From NCBI RefSeq assembly GCF_014692495.1, contig NZ_JACOIJ010000007.1, positions 62,001 through 126,000 of the forward strand: 64,000 nt of DNA, given 5' to 3'. The notes beneath the pieces were generated by a model. It did no database searches and was not told where the DNA came from. It saw only the letters and a list, made by a program, of their open reading frames with translations. This DNA is from Sphingobacterium litopenaei. GTDB taxonomy: Bacteria; Bacteroidota; Bacteroidia; Sphingobacteriales; Sphingobacteriaceae. The translations under genes and the position numbers were made by a program. The stretch's first letter is position 1. Every line of letters starts with the position of its first letter. Shown piece after piece: positions 1 to 8,453 of the stretch.

Positions 1-15
1 TATTCAATAAAAAAA

Positions 16-621
16 ATGCTTAAGCAGAAACTACGCAGACAATTAAGAGTTTACAAATACGTAGTTTATAAAGAAACTTTAGTCGATTTTAAAGATCACT
101 TTTGGTCTTTTATCGGCGCATTTATTGGGATTGGAATAATAGCTTATTTACAATCCATACAACTTCCTCAATTAGAAAACATTTTCCTTATTGGTTCTTT
201 TGGCGCATCATCAGTACTTATTTATGGTGTTGTTTATAGTCCACTAGCGCAACCTCGAAATCTGATTGGTGGTCATGTCGTATCAGCTATAGTTGGTGTA
301 ACAGTAGGGAAGTTCTTTCCAGACGTGGTTTGGTTAACGGCACCTATGGCAGTTGCCTTATCTATTGTCGCAATGCAGATTACACGTTCACTTCATCCTC
401 CTGGCGGAGCTACGGCTTTAATAGCTGTGAGCGGTGGAACAAAAATAACTTCACTGGGTTATATGTACGTGTTATCTCCAGTATTAACAGGGGCATTGAT
501 TTTATTCACAGTGGCATTGATTTTTAATAATATTACGAAAGATCGGCATTATCCAGTAAGGCATTCCAGATTAAGGAAATCGAGACGAATGATTTTAAGG
601 AAAAGATTTAATAAACAATAA
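16..621 (+). CDS. HPP family integral membrane protein
   Basis: A 201-residue protein with the motif HPPGGATAL near residue 128, the signature that names the HPP family. It has about four hydrophobic segments (around residues 32-50, 55-75, 85-120 and 145-168), a basic N-terminus and a very basic C-terminal tail rich in Arg and Lys. HPP proteins sit in the inner membrane; some cyanobacterial and plant relatives have been linked to nitrite transport, but the substrate here is unknown. Only 15 bases lie upstream in the window, so the promoter is not visible. The stop codon is embedded in the terminator hairpin that follows. Confidence 0.85.
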   Translation: MLKQKLRRQLRVYKYVVYKETLVDFKDHFWSFIGAFIGIGIIAYLQSIQLPQLENIFLIGSFGASSVLIYGVVYSPLAQPRNLIGGHVVSAIVGVTVGKFFPDVVWLTAPMAVALSIVAMQITRSLHPPGGATALIAVSGGTKITSLGYMYVLSPVLTGALILFTVALIFNNITKDRHYPVRHSRLRKSRRMILRKRFNKQ

Positions 622-654
622 AGGGAAGATGCATATTATCTTCCCTTTATTGTT
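614..654 (+). terminator. Perfect 17-bp terminator-type hairpin after the HPP gene
   Basis: Bases 614-630 pair perfectly with 638-654 around a 7-base loop. The stem includes the HPP stop codon. The usual T-tract is missing because the next base, 655, is the first base of a group II intron end. This fits an intron that inserted directly behind the stem. Confidence 0.75.
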
Positions 655-806
655 GTGTGCCCAGCATGGGCAATAACTCTAGGGTGTAAGTCTCGAACAC
701 GCCTTTACAGTGGGAAGTGTTAGCTTATGACAAGGGTGTCCACCGCGAGGTGGAATCTGAAGGAAGTCTGAGGCAAAACCTCGGTCCGACGAACAGAAAC
801 TACTAT
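655..806 (+). mobile_element. 5' fragment of a group IIC intron (domain I part only)
   Basis: The sequence starts with GTGTGCCC and GCATGGG and continues with AGGGTG, CAAGGGTGTCC (731-741), GGAATCTGAAGGAAG (752-766) and a GACGAACAG block near 788. From memory these blocks, in this order, match the 5' part of bacterial group IIC introns such as the Oceanobacillus iheyensis one. The first base abuts the terminator stem at 614-654, and group IIC introns are known to insert behind terminator hairpins. Reverse transcriptase, domains V and VI and the 3' end are absent. The right boundary, where fimbrillin coding resumes on the other strand, is uncertain by about 15 bases. Confidence 0.8.
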
Positions 807-807
807 C

Positions 808-2265
808 AAAGAAAGGGGATAGTATGGTTCTCCACCTGTGTCATTTTTAGAACCAAACATGGTAATATGTCCTTGTGGATCAATTTGTATTTTTATAATT
901 GGTTTTGAACCACTACGTCCATTCATTTTAAAAATCTCAGGCATCGTTACCGTATTATTATTTTTGTCCACATAGCTCTTACCCCATCGCGTGCCATCTG
1001 CAAATTGAATATTTGGTTTTAAAGAACGCTCATACTGATTAAATCCTTGAAATTGAATTTCATTGGTTTCAGTTTTTTGCTTTGGAGTGTTGGCGTTGTT
1101 TTGTGTTCCATAATATAACGTAGAGTCGTTAATGGTCATGTTGAATGAGTTGTCGATCTGGTATATATCGATAATAGCTCCAAAGTCCGAATCAGGAAAC
1201 GTAAATGTCAACGGTTTTGGAGTCGCAGACGCTACATTTGAACCGAAAATATCTACTTTAAAATCCCCAGTTGGCGTTGCGTCTACTACACATGGACAAA
1301 CTACTTTTAATTTTAAATTATATCTTACCCCTGGTTGTATTTTTATGTCCGGTATATTTATATGCTGAAATAATCCATTTATCTTTAGAGAGGATATATC
1401 ATAGGTGCTTTCTGCTCCATCTGCCAATATAAATAAAGATTCAGAACGTATGACATCACTGCCTATTGTGTTTGCGATAATTTTCAGTTCTTTTGCAGAT
1501 GTCAATTTATTTTGGAATGAAGGACTGCCTGTTGCGAGATCAAAACTCGCTTTTTCGAAACCTCCTGTAATAGTTGGATTGGTAAGTTCTGTGATTTTAC
1601 TTCCCAACCTCTTGTCTGTTTGATCCGCCTCAATGGTTGTGTACACCTCACTAAATTGGTGTTTAAGCTTCATCTCAATGGTATTTCCAGCAACTCGTAC
1701 AGTAATATTTTCGTGGTGATAAATGAATTCAGTTGTTAGATTTTCAAGTACAAGTTTTGATACATTAGTTGTGTCTTTGGGAACTGGTACTGTTGAGGTG
1801 CTATTGGTAGAATATGCAATAAATTGGTAAGTCGAGCCAATGTTTAACTTCTCAATTTTTATACTATTATCTCCTTTTTTATAGGTATGGGTTAAGTGAT
1901 TTGAAATAATTACCCTTGGAGTCAAAAACAAAAATCTTGATTTTAGTTCCATTTTCTAATTCCTTTGAGGAAGAAGTCTGCGTAGTTGCTGCGATTTTTT
2001 TGGATGAGTTTATTATCGACTCTGGTTCTACTGTAGCTTGTATAGCTAGTTCTGGACCTAAAGAAGTATATATCTTTTGAACATTAGATACATTGCTTTT
2101 CAATGAAGCCTGTAATGTGCTTGAATTACCTTCTGATAAATTATCGGCACTTATGTTCAGCGTAACATTACTAATCCCTTCGCCAACCTCGTCGTCAAAT
2201 TTTTTTTGACAGGAGAGTGTTACTGTTATAATAAGCAGAATTAATAAATTTTTAACAAAATTCAT
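808..2265 (-). pseudogene. Fimbrillin-like lipoprotein, frameshifted and 3'-truncated
   Basis: The N-terminal piece starts with a lipoprotein signal (lipobox TLSC) and runs to a stop at 1879-1881. Coding continues in another frame from about 1895 with YKKGDN and STYQFIAYSTNST, which follow naturally on KIFVFDSKGNY of the first piece; this order is typical of fimbrillin-family proteins. Near the far end, MFGSKN and GEPYYPL resemble the start of the conserved C-terminal part, but the reading frame then runs antisense into the group IIC intron fragment, so the true end is lost. The ATG at 2265 is preferred to 2304 because it lies 10 bases after the small upstream gene. The protein would have been a surface adhesin or pilus-type subunit. 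The frameshift could be a sequencing error; the lost end is physical. Confidence 0.75.
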
Positions 2266-2275
2266 TTGATTAAAA

Positions 2276-2443
2276 TTATTTTTGAAATTCATATTGTAAG
2301 TCAATTTCTTCTTCTTGCCATACTTCTAGCCAGCCTTGATTGGCTGGTTGTTGTATGGTAATGTTTGAGGTATTAGCTATGGATTCTTCCACAAATACGC
2401 TATAAACTTCCATTTTAGGAGGAGTGTATTTCTTCATTTTCAT
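2276..2443 (-). CDS. Small 55-residue protein in front of the fimbrillin-like gene
   Basis: ATG at 2443, stop at 2276. The protein begins MKMKKYTPPKMEVYSV and has an acidic C-terminal half with two Trp residues and no signal peptide. Small proteins with a basic MKK-Y-P-type start and an acidic tail commonly precede fimbrillin-like genes in Sphingobacteriaceae, as I recall; their role is unknown. It ends 10 bases before the preferred start of the downstream lipoprotein and would be cotranscribed with it. With that partner broken, this gene may now be without function. Confidence 0.6.
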   Translation of the reverse strand: MKMKKYTPPKMEVYSVFVEESIANTSNITIQQPANQGWLEVWQEEEIDLQYEFQK

Positions 2444-2686
2444 CACGTTTTTCTTTGTAGTTTTTTATTCAGCCATATGACTAATAGTATATGGTGACAT
2501 TAAATGATTCTTCTTATAGAATAGCCTTGTAGTAATATTTAGCCTGTGGATAAAAAATTAAAATAGCATGCATGCCAAAAAAGATCATTTTTTTGACCGT
2601 ATGTATTCAATAGTTTATCTGTTAGATTTTGCTAGCTATAGTAAAATTAGTGTGCGTTATATAGCTTTTATTATAAGAATCGCGCA

Positions 2687-2694
2687 CAAAGGTA
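2687..2694 (-). promoter_or_regulatory. Bacteroidota -7 box TACCTTTG
   Basis: On the minus strand this reads TACCTTTG, an exact match to TAnnTTTG. A clear TTTG -33 box at the right spacing is not visible. It would leave a leader of about 235 bases before the small protein at 2443, so it is tentative. Confidence 0.4.
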
Positions 2695-2856
2695 AATGAT
2701 TTTCACTAAGATTAAATGGTAAAATATGGTTTTTTATGGTATATTATGTTTTTTATTGTTTTGTTAAATTGAAATAAAGTTATGTTTATATTGTGTGTAA
2801 CAGAATAATATTCTGATTTTAGTAAATTGATTGTTGTCGTCTATTACCGCATCATT

Positions 2857-2888
2857 TTTGATTTTTGCGTCTGCTATATTTATATTTG
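2857..2888 (+). promoter_or_regulatory. Bacteroidota promoter for the exported racemase-like gene
   Basis: TTTG at 2857-2860 and TATATTTG at 2881-2888 are separated by 20 bases, an exact match to the TTTG-N19-21-TAnnTTTG consensus of the primary sigma factor. Transcription should start near 2895, about 50 bases before the ATG at 2948. Confidence 0.7.
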
Positions 2889-2947
2889 CATGTTTATTCG
2901 TGATTGGTTATTGAAATTTTTATTTTAGCATTTTCAACCTATGAAAT

Positions 2948-4471
2948 ATGAATAAAAGTCTTTTTAAAATAGCTTTCCTTGCTGGGTTATGCTTTTCATT
3001 AAAATTTTCTGTTGCACAAACTCCATTGAAAATAGAGGAAAATATTTTAAAGGAACCTAACAACTATTATTATATTAATTTCCAGAATTATGCTACGCCT
3101 TTGAATAAACTCCCTATTGGCGTATTCGACTCGGGAACAGGTGGATTGACTGTACTTGATGCACTAGTTAATTTTGATCAATTTAATAACCATACAAAGC
3201 ATCAAGGTAAGGATGGAATATTAGATTTTGAAAGCGAAAAATTTATCTATTTAGCAGATCAGGCTAATATGCCTTATGGTAATTATAATGCTACGGGTAA
3301 GGATGATTTGTTGAAAGAGCATATTATCAAAGATTTTCAATTTCTATTAAGTAATAAATATTATCAGAATTCGAATCAAACTTCATTTCAAAAGGATAAA
3401 GAACAGGTAAAAGCGATTGTCATTGCATGTAATACTGCTACAGCATATGGCTATGAAGATGCGGTAGCTTTTTTGAATACAACGGGTTTGAATATTCCTG
3501 TAATCGGTGTGATAAACGCTGCAGCAAGAGGGACGCTTTCGTTTTTTGATAAAAAGGAAAATGGTTCTATAGCGGTTTTTGCGACAGTCGGTACTATTGC
3601 TTCAAAAGGTTATGAACGGACACTGAGACAGCAAATAGTCGAAGGAAATTTTACTGGTGATATTGAGATATTTAATCAAGGTGGATACGGTCTTGCTGAA
3701 GCTGTAGACGAAGAACCTGATTTTATTCGCAAGAATGTAAAAGAACCGAGAAAAGAATATCGCGGCCCTTCGCTAGATAATCCAAATTATAGAATAGATC
3801 AAGCCCTATTAGAGGTTTACAACTTTAAAAAGGATAATAGTAGCCTCCTTTGTGATAATCAAAATGTTGACGATTGTTCGATTATTCAATTAAATGATGC
3901 TGAGAATTATGTACGTTATCATTTGGTTTCACTAATGGAACAGATGCGTAAGGCAGATAAGGCGCAGCCTTTGAAAGCTATTATTTTGGGATGTACGCAT
4001 TATCCTTTTTTGATAAAGGAAATTAAACAGGTTTTTGATGAGTTGAGAAATTATAAAGGCAAGGACGGAAATTATGTGTATAGAAATCTGATTTCCGAAA
4101 ATCTACATATCATTGATCCTTCGGTTTATGTAGCTCAAGAGTTATACACAGCTTTGAATTCGAAAAGTCTTTTCAATGACAGTAAAAATCCATTGATGAC
4201 AAAGTCAGAATTTTATATTTCGGTGCCTAATGTTACGAATAAGAACGTAAAATTGGATGCTGAAGGCAGATTTACTTACGACTATAAGTATGGACGTAAT
4301 GCTGGAGAGATTCAAGAATATGTTAAAGTCGTTCCTTTCGATAGGAAAAATATATCTGAGGAGACATTGAAACGTTTTGAATCACTTATTCCAAATACCT
4401 ATAAATTGATCCAAAATTTCTCCAAAGAGAATCCAAAGACAAGATATCTCAAAGCAGAAGAAAAAATATAA
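2948..4471 (+). CDS. Exported glutamate/aspartate racemase-like protein
   Basis: Clear Asp/Glu racemase (MurI) motifs: PIGVFDSGTGGLTVL near residue 56, ACNTAT with Cys161, and GCTHYP with Cys349, the two cysteines that act as the catalytic acid/base pair in MurI. Two features are unusual. It has an N-terminal signal peptide ending near VAQ, so it should work in the periplasm or outside the cell, whereas MurI is cytoplasmic. It is also 507 residues long against about 265, with roughly 75 extra residues between the two cysteines and a C-terminal extension. It may interconvert D- and L-Glu or Asp outside the cytoplasm, or act on another substrate. Racemase fold: confident; substrate: unknown. 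Confidence 0.8.
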   Translation: MNKSLFKIAFLAGLCFSLKFSVAQTPLKIEENILKEPNNYYYINFQNYATPLNKLPIGVFDSGTGGLTVLDALVNFDQFNNHTKHQGKDGILDFESEKFIYLADQANMPYGNYNATGKDDLLKEHIIKDFQFLLSNKYYQNSNQTSFQKDKEQVKAIVIACNTATAYGYEDAVAFLNTTGLNIPVIGVINAAARGTLSFFDKKENGSIAVFATVGTIASKGYERTLRQQIVEGNFTGDIEIFNQGGYGLAEAVDEEPDFIRKNVKEPRKEYRGPSLDNPNYRIDQALLEVYNFKKDNSSLLCDNQNVDDCSIIQLNDAENYVRYHLVSLMEQMRKADKAQPLKAIILGCTHYPFLIKEIKQVFDELRNYKGKDGNYVYRNLISENLHIIDPSVYVAQELYTALNSKSLFNDSKNPLMTKSEFYISVPNVTNKNVKLDAEGRFTYDYKYGRNAGEIQEYVKVVPFDRKNISEETLKRFESLIPNTYKLIQNFSKENPKTRYLKAEEKI

Positions 4472-4507
4472 CAAGAAAGACCTCGAATTAAGAGGTCTTT
4501 CTTGTTA
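4469..4507. terminator. Bidirectional terminator between convergent genes
   Basis: Bases 4469-4484 pair with 4492-4507 (16 bp, 7-base loop). Both stop codons, of the racemase-like gene and of the acyl-CoA ligase, lie inside the stem, so one hairpin serves both strands. Confidence 0.8.
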
Positions 4508-6274
4508 ATTATAAATTTCTTTGTAATTCTTACTATATTTTTCAATAATCTTTTTACGTTTCATTTTGAGGGTAGGAGTGAGTTCACCACCTTCAATAGT
4601 GAATTCCTCTGGAATAATGGAAAACTTTTTGATTTGTTCCCATTGTCCAAAGGATGTATTTATTCGATTAATTTCGTGGGTAATTTTTTCTTTGATCTCC
4701 TTTTGTGCTAAAAAATCTTCTTTTGATAATGAAGTAAGTTGCATTGCACTTTCCTTAGCCCAATCCAAAAGGTTATTATAAGATGGGACTATGAATGCTG
4801 CAGGAAATTTTTCGCCTTCCCCTATAACCATAAACTGTTCGATAAATAGTGATTCGACCATTTTTGATTCAATAGGTTGTGGTACAATATATTTTCCTCC
4901 AGAGGTTTTGAACATTTCTTTTTTACGATCGATAATTTTCAAATATTTTCCGTCAATCCATTGGCCAATATCTCCCGTATATAGCCAACCGTCTTTAATA
5001 ATCTCTTCTGTACCTTTTGGATCTTTAAAATAACCAAGCATGATATTATCGCCTTTGGCTAATATTTCTCCGTCTTCAGCTAATTTGATGTCAATATTTA
5101 TCAATGGCAAACCAACAGTCCCTAGTTTCATTCCGCGTTGAAAATCATTAACAGCTAAGCATGGTCCGGCTTCTGTCAAGCCATACCCCTCATAAATATT
5201 AATTCCTGCTGCCATATATAATCGAATTAAACGCTCTTGCAAAGCAGCAGAACCCGAAGAAATACCTACAATTTCTCCACCTAGAGCTTCTTTCCATTTG
5301 GAAAAAATCAATTTTCGGGCTATTGATAATTGAAAATTATACAAAGCACTGCGTTTGTCTTTTTCTAATTCGTATTTCTCACCCAAAGCGATAGCCCAAA
5401 AGAATAATTTACGTTTAATGCCAGTCAACGATTCTCCGGTTTTCATTATTTTCTCATACACTTTTTCTAAGACACGTGGTACAGCTGAGAAAATATGAGG
5501 TTTGACTTCTTTCATATCTGCGCCAATGGTTTCCATTGAATTGGCATAATAAATTGTTAAGCCTTTGTACATATATACATAATGAAACAAGCGTTCATAA
5601 GCATGACAGACAGGAAGAAAAGACAAAGCACGCATATATGAAGTCACTGGAAAAGAATATTCACTGCTCATCATATCTGCTAACAAATTTTTATGCGTAA
5701 GCATGACACCTTTAGGATTGCCAGTGGTGCCACTGGTATAAATTATTGTGGCAATATCTTCATGTTGTACAGCATTTCTTCGCGTATGAAACTCTGAATC
5801 GGAAATAACCTTTCCAGTTTGATTAACAATACTCCAATGAGGATAGACTGTACCTTGTTCTAAAATAAAAAGATTATTTAGTGTTAGAAGATCGGCTTTG
5901 AGATTAAAGATACGTTGGTATAAATCTTTATTGCTAATGAAGATGATATTAACCTCAGCATGATTTAAAATATATTTATAGTCGTTGTCTGAAATGTTGG
6001 GATATAATGCCACGACGATAGCTCCAATCTGTTGAATAGCAAAGTCTAGTAAGGACCATTCTATTCTATTTTCACTTACTATTCCGACTTTGTCTTGTGG
6101 TTTTACACCAAGGGCAATGAGTCCTTTAGAAAGTTCGTCGATTTGTTGTTGGAATTCTTCATTAGAGAGTTTCTTCCATTTTTTTTCTTCTTTATAAGAG
6201 AAAATAGAAGAAGTAGGGTAAGTGTCCTGTCTATACTTGACTAGATCAAATATACGTGTAGGCTCGTTTTTCAT
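4505..6274 (-). CDS. Long-chain acyl-CoA synthetase (AMP-forming)
   Basis: A FadD-type ligase that activates fatty acids to acyl-CoA through an acyl-adenylate. Visible motifs are the P-loop YTSGTTGNPKGVMLTH, YGLTEAGP, GWLYTGDIG and the hinge plus lysine region LKIIDRKKEMFKTSGGKY. The length, about 590 residues, is normal for the long-chain family of Bacteroidota. I chose the ATG at 6274, giving MKNEPTRIFDL, over an ATG four codons upstream because family members start this way. It is likely cytoplasmic or membrane-associated and has its own transcription unit downstream of the helicase terminator. Confidence 0.88.
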   Translation of the reverse strand: MKNEPTRIFDLVKYRQDTYPTSSIFSYKEEKKWKKLSNEEFQQQIDELSKGLIALGVKPQDKVGIVSENRIEWSLLDFAIQQIGAIVVALYPNISDNDYKYILNHAEVNIIFISNKDLYQRIFNLKADLLTLNNLFILEQGTVYPHWSIVNQTGKVISDSEFHTRRNAVQHEDIATIIYTSGTTGNPKGVMLTHKNLLADMMSSEYSFPVTSYMRALSFLPVCHAYERLFHYVYMYKGLTIYYANSMETIGADMKEVKPHIFSAVPRVLEKVYEKIMKTGESLTGIKRKLFFWAIALGEKYELEKDKRSALYNFQLSIARKLIFSKWKEALGGEIVGISSGSAALQERLIRLYMAAGINIYEGYGLTEAGPCLAVNDFQRGMKLGTVGLPLINIDIKLAEDGEILAKGDNIMLGYFKDPKGTEEIIKDGWLYTGDIGQWIDGKYLKIIDRKKEMFKTSGGKYIVPQPIESKMVESLFIEQFMVIGEGEKFPAAFIVPSYNNLLDWAKESAMQLTSLSKEDFLAQKEIKEKITHEINRINTSFGQWEQIKKFSIIPEEFTIEGGELTPTLKMKRKKIIEKYSKNYKEIYN

Positions 6275-6297
6275 AAGCAATATCACATAAAATATAA

Positions 6298-6323
6298 AGG
6301 CTACCTAAACAAATAGGTAGCCT
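6298..6323 (-). terminator. Terminator of the DEAD-box helicase gene
   Basis: A perfect 10-bp stem (6298-6307 with 6314-6323, 6-base loop), followed on the minus strand by a T-rich stretch. It lies between the helicase stop and the ligase start. Confidence 0.7.
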
Positions 6324-6349
6324 AACAAATTTACGCAATATTCTTAAGA

Positions 6350-8191
6350 TTAATATTTGCTTTTCGATTCACGGCGTTTGCCAGAGAAATCACGGAATCC
6401 GCCATTATCTCCACCACGTTCTCTTCTTTCGCCAGAGAATCCACCACGACGGTCACCGCCACGATCTCTTCTTTCGCCACCGAAGCCTCCGCTACGCTCA
6501 CCACGACCTCTTCCACCACGGTCACCGCCTCTAGAGCGACCACCACGGTCTCCACGATCTGAACGACCTTCCCCAGATACTTCGATACGAACTTGACGTC
6601 CGTTGAAGTCTACACCTTTGAAGCCATCGAATACTTTATTAACCTCTTCATCTTGAACTTCGAAGAATGTGAATACACCTTTCAAATCAATTTTACCAAT
6701 AGACTTGCCCGAAATATTTGCAGTATTACAAATAAATCCTAACATATCTCCACGGCTAAATTCATCTACAGAACCTAAGTTCATGAATAAACGAGTGTAT
6801 CCTTTTGAACTTTGGCGTTCACCACGTTCTCCTCTTTCACGTCTATCGCCGCTTACTTCACGTGCATCGATATTTAAATCAGGTGCGTTTTTGTAGTAAT
6901 CTAAGAAACGATTGAATTCAAGAGATGCAAATCTTTTTACAATTTCTTCTTTCGATAAATCTTCGAAACCTTCCATAATAGCTGGTAAGAAAGTGTTGAT
7001 TTGCTCTTCGTTAACTTCAACATTTTTTACCTTATCAATGATGGTCATCAATTGTTTTGCAACAACTTCTTCCCCTTGAGGTACTTGCATTTTAACGAAA
7101 GGTTTACCGATAACTTTTTCAAGTTGACGGATTTTGCTTTGCTCTTTAATGTTGATTAATGAGATTGAAATACCAGTTTTACCCGCACGAGCCGTACGAC
7201 CTGAACGGTGTGTATAGTTTTCAATTTCATCAGGTAATGAGAAGTTAATAACGTGTGTTACATCATTTACGTCGATACCACGAGCAGCTACGTCTGTTGC
7301 GATCAACATTTGTAAGCTACGGTCACGGTAACGTTTCATTACTTTATCACGTTGTTGTTGTGACAAGTCACCGTGTAATGCATCTGCATTGTAACCATCT
7401 TTGATTAATGCTTCTGCGATTTCTTGAGTTTCGATTTTAGTACGACAGAATACAATACCAAAGATTTCTGGATTAGAATCCACGATACGTTTGAATGCTG
7501 CGTATTTATCTCTTGCTTTTACCAAGAAGTATTGGTGCTCAATATTTGCATTACCTGTATTTTTTGTACCTACAGTTAATTCAAATGGATCAGTCATATA
7601 CTTTTGAGCGATACGACGTACTTCTCTAGGCATAGTAGCTGAGAACAACCAAGTTTTTTTATCTTCTGGAGTTTCTGATAAAATGTTGTTGATGTCTTCT
7701 TGGAAGCCCATGTTCAACATTTCGTCCGCTTCATCTAATACAACATATTTTACATTTGAGAAGTCAATAGCATTTCTGCCAATGATATCTAACATACGTC
7801 CTGGAGTAGCGACAACAATCTGTACACCACGTCTGATTTGACGTAATTGATCACTGATGTTTGCACCTCCGTATACAGCTACAACGTGTACGTTGTCGAT
7901 GTACTTAGCAAATTTTTCTAAATCTTTAGCGATTTGTAAACACAACTCACGAGTTGGGCATAATACTAATGCTTGTGGGTGTTTTTGAGAAAAGTCTAAC
8001 TGCTCTAATAATGGTAGACCAAATGCCGCTGTCTTACCTGTGCCGGTTTGGGCTAATCCGACAAAATCGTCGCTGCCAGTCAATAAAACAGGAATGGCTT
8101 TTTCCTGTATTTCAGAAGGTTTTTCGAAACCTATTTCTGAGATGGCTTTAACAACTTCCTCACGGATTCCCAGTTCTAAAAATGGGTTCAT
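6350..8191 (-). CDS. DEAD-box ATP-dependent RNA helicase with RGG tail
   Basis: All core helicase motifs are visible in order: Q motif (GFEKPSEIQ), AQTGTGKT, PTREL, DEAD, SAT, TDVAARGID and HRSGRTARAG, within about residues 1-370. A DbpA-type RNA-binding domain follows near residues 470-550. The last 60 or so residues are a low-complexity Arg/Gly-rich tail with repeated RGG-like units, which binds RNA without sequence specificity in related proteins. The likely role is ribosome assembly or RNA unwinding in the cold (CsdA/DeaD-like). It stands alone with its own promoter and terminator. The antisense of the repetitive tail creates spurious open frames. Confidence 0.92.
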   Translation of the reverse strand: MNPFLELGIREEVVKAISEIGFEKPSEIQEKAIPVLLTGSDDFVGLAQTGTGKTAAFGLPLLEQLDFSQKHPQALVLCPTRELCLQIAKDLEKFAKYIDNVHVVAVYGGANISDQLRQIRRGVQIVVATPGRMLDIIGRNAIDFSNVKYVVLDEADEMLNMGFQEDINNILSETPEDKKTWLFSATMPREVRRIAQKYMTDPFELTVGTKNTGNANIEHQYFLVKARDKYAAFKRIVDSNPEIFGIVFCRTKIETQEIAEALIKDGYNADALHGDLSQQQRDKVMKRYRDRSLQMLIATDVAARGIDVNDVTHVINFSLPDEIENYTHRSGRTARAGKTGISISLINIKEQSKIRQLEKVIGKPFVKMQVPQGEEVVAKQLMTIIDKVKNVEVNEEQINTFLPAIMEGFEDLSKEEIVKRFASLEFNRFLDYYKNAPDLNIDAREVSGDRRERGERGERQSSKGYTRLFMNLGSVDEFSRGDMLGFICNTANISGKSIGKIDLKGVFTFFEVQDEEVNKVFDGFKGVDFNGRQVRIEVSGEGRSDRGDRGGRSRGGDRGGRGRGERSGGFGGERRDRGGDRRGGFSGERRERGGDNGGFRDFSGKRRESKSKY

Positions 8192-8231
8192 GAAATAAAT
8201 TATACAATAGGCACTATTGCCTAAGGCGTTG

Positions 8232-8239
8232 CAAAGGTA
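8232..8239 (-). promoter_or_regulatory. -7 box TACCTTTG of the helicase gene
   Basis: TACCTTTG on the minus strand, 41 bases upstream of the ATG at 8191, exactly matching TAnnTTTG. A convincing -33 TTTG is not seen. Confidence 0.55.
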
Positions 8240-8420
8240 TGCATAATTATTCTAAAAACCTAATTTCTAATAGATTGATATGAGGTAGGCAACTTATGAA
8301 TTTTATTGTTTTAAATTAGTTGTAATTAAAACTAAGTTAATTATTTAAACGTTATTCTGTCACTTTTGCATCGCATCATGATTTAATTTGAAATATTCGA
8401 AAATAATAATTTCATTTTTT

Positions 8421-8428
8421 TACATTTG
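8421..8428 (+). promoter_or_regulatory. -7 box TACATTTG of the permease gene
   Basis: TACATTTG lies 26 bases before the ATG at 8454. The -33 position holds TTCG (8396-8399, spacing 21), three of four consensus bases. Confidence 0.45.
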
Positions 8429-8453
8429 ATAAACAAAAATTAACATCCGAATT

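Larger units (their letters stand above)
2444..2947. other. 504-bp divergent intergenic region
   Basis: No gene was found here. It holds divergent promoter candidates for the small protein/fimbrillin genes (minus strand, 2687-2694) and for the exported racemase (plus strand, 2857-2888). The rest is very AT-rich, with no clear repeat or RNA structure. Confidence 0.6.

Noticed and set aside
720-807. Coding continuation of the fimbrillin-like frame into 720-807
   Set aside because: The translated residues come from the antisense of intron domain I, not from fimbrillin sequence.
655-2950. Reverse transcriptase or domain V/VI of the group II intron
   Set aside because: Nothing on either strand in this stretch resembles a maturase motif or a domain V hairpin; the intron is a 5' fragment only.
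6331-6596. Open frames rich in Arg/Pro/Ser or Val/Glu over the helicase tail
   Set aside because: They are other-frame readings of the repetitive Arg/Gly-coding DNA of the DEAD-box helicase.
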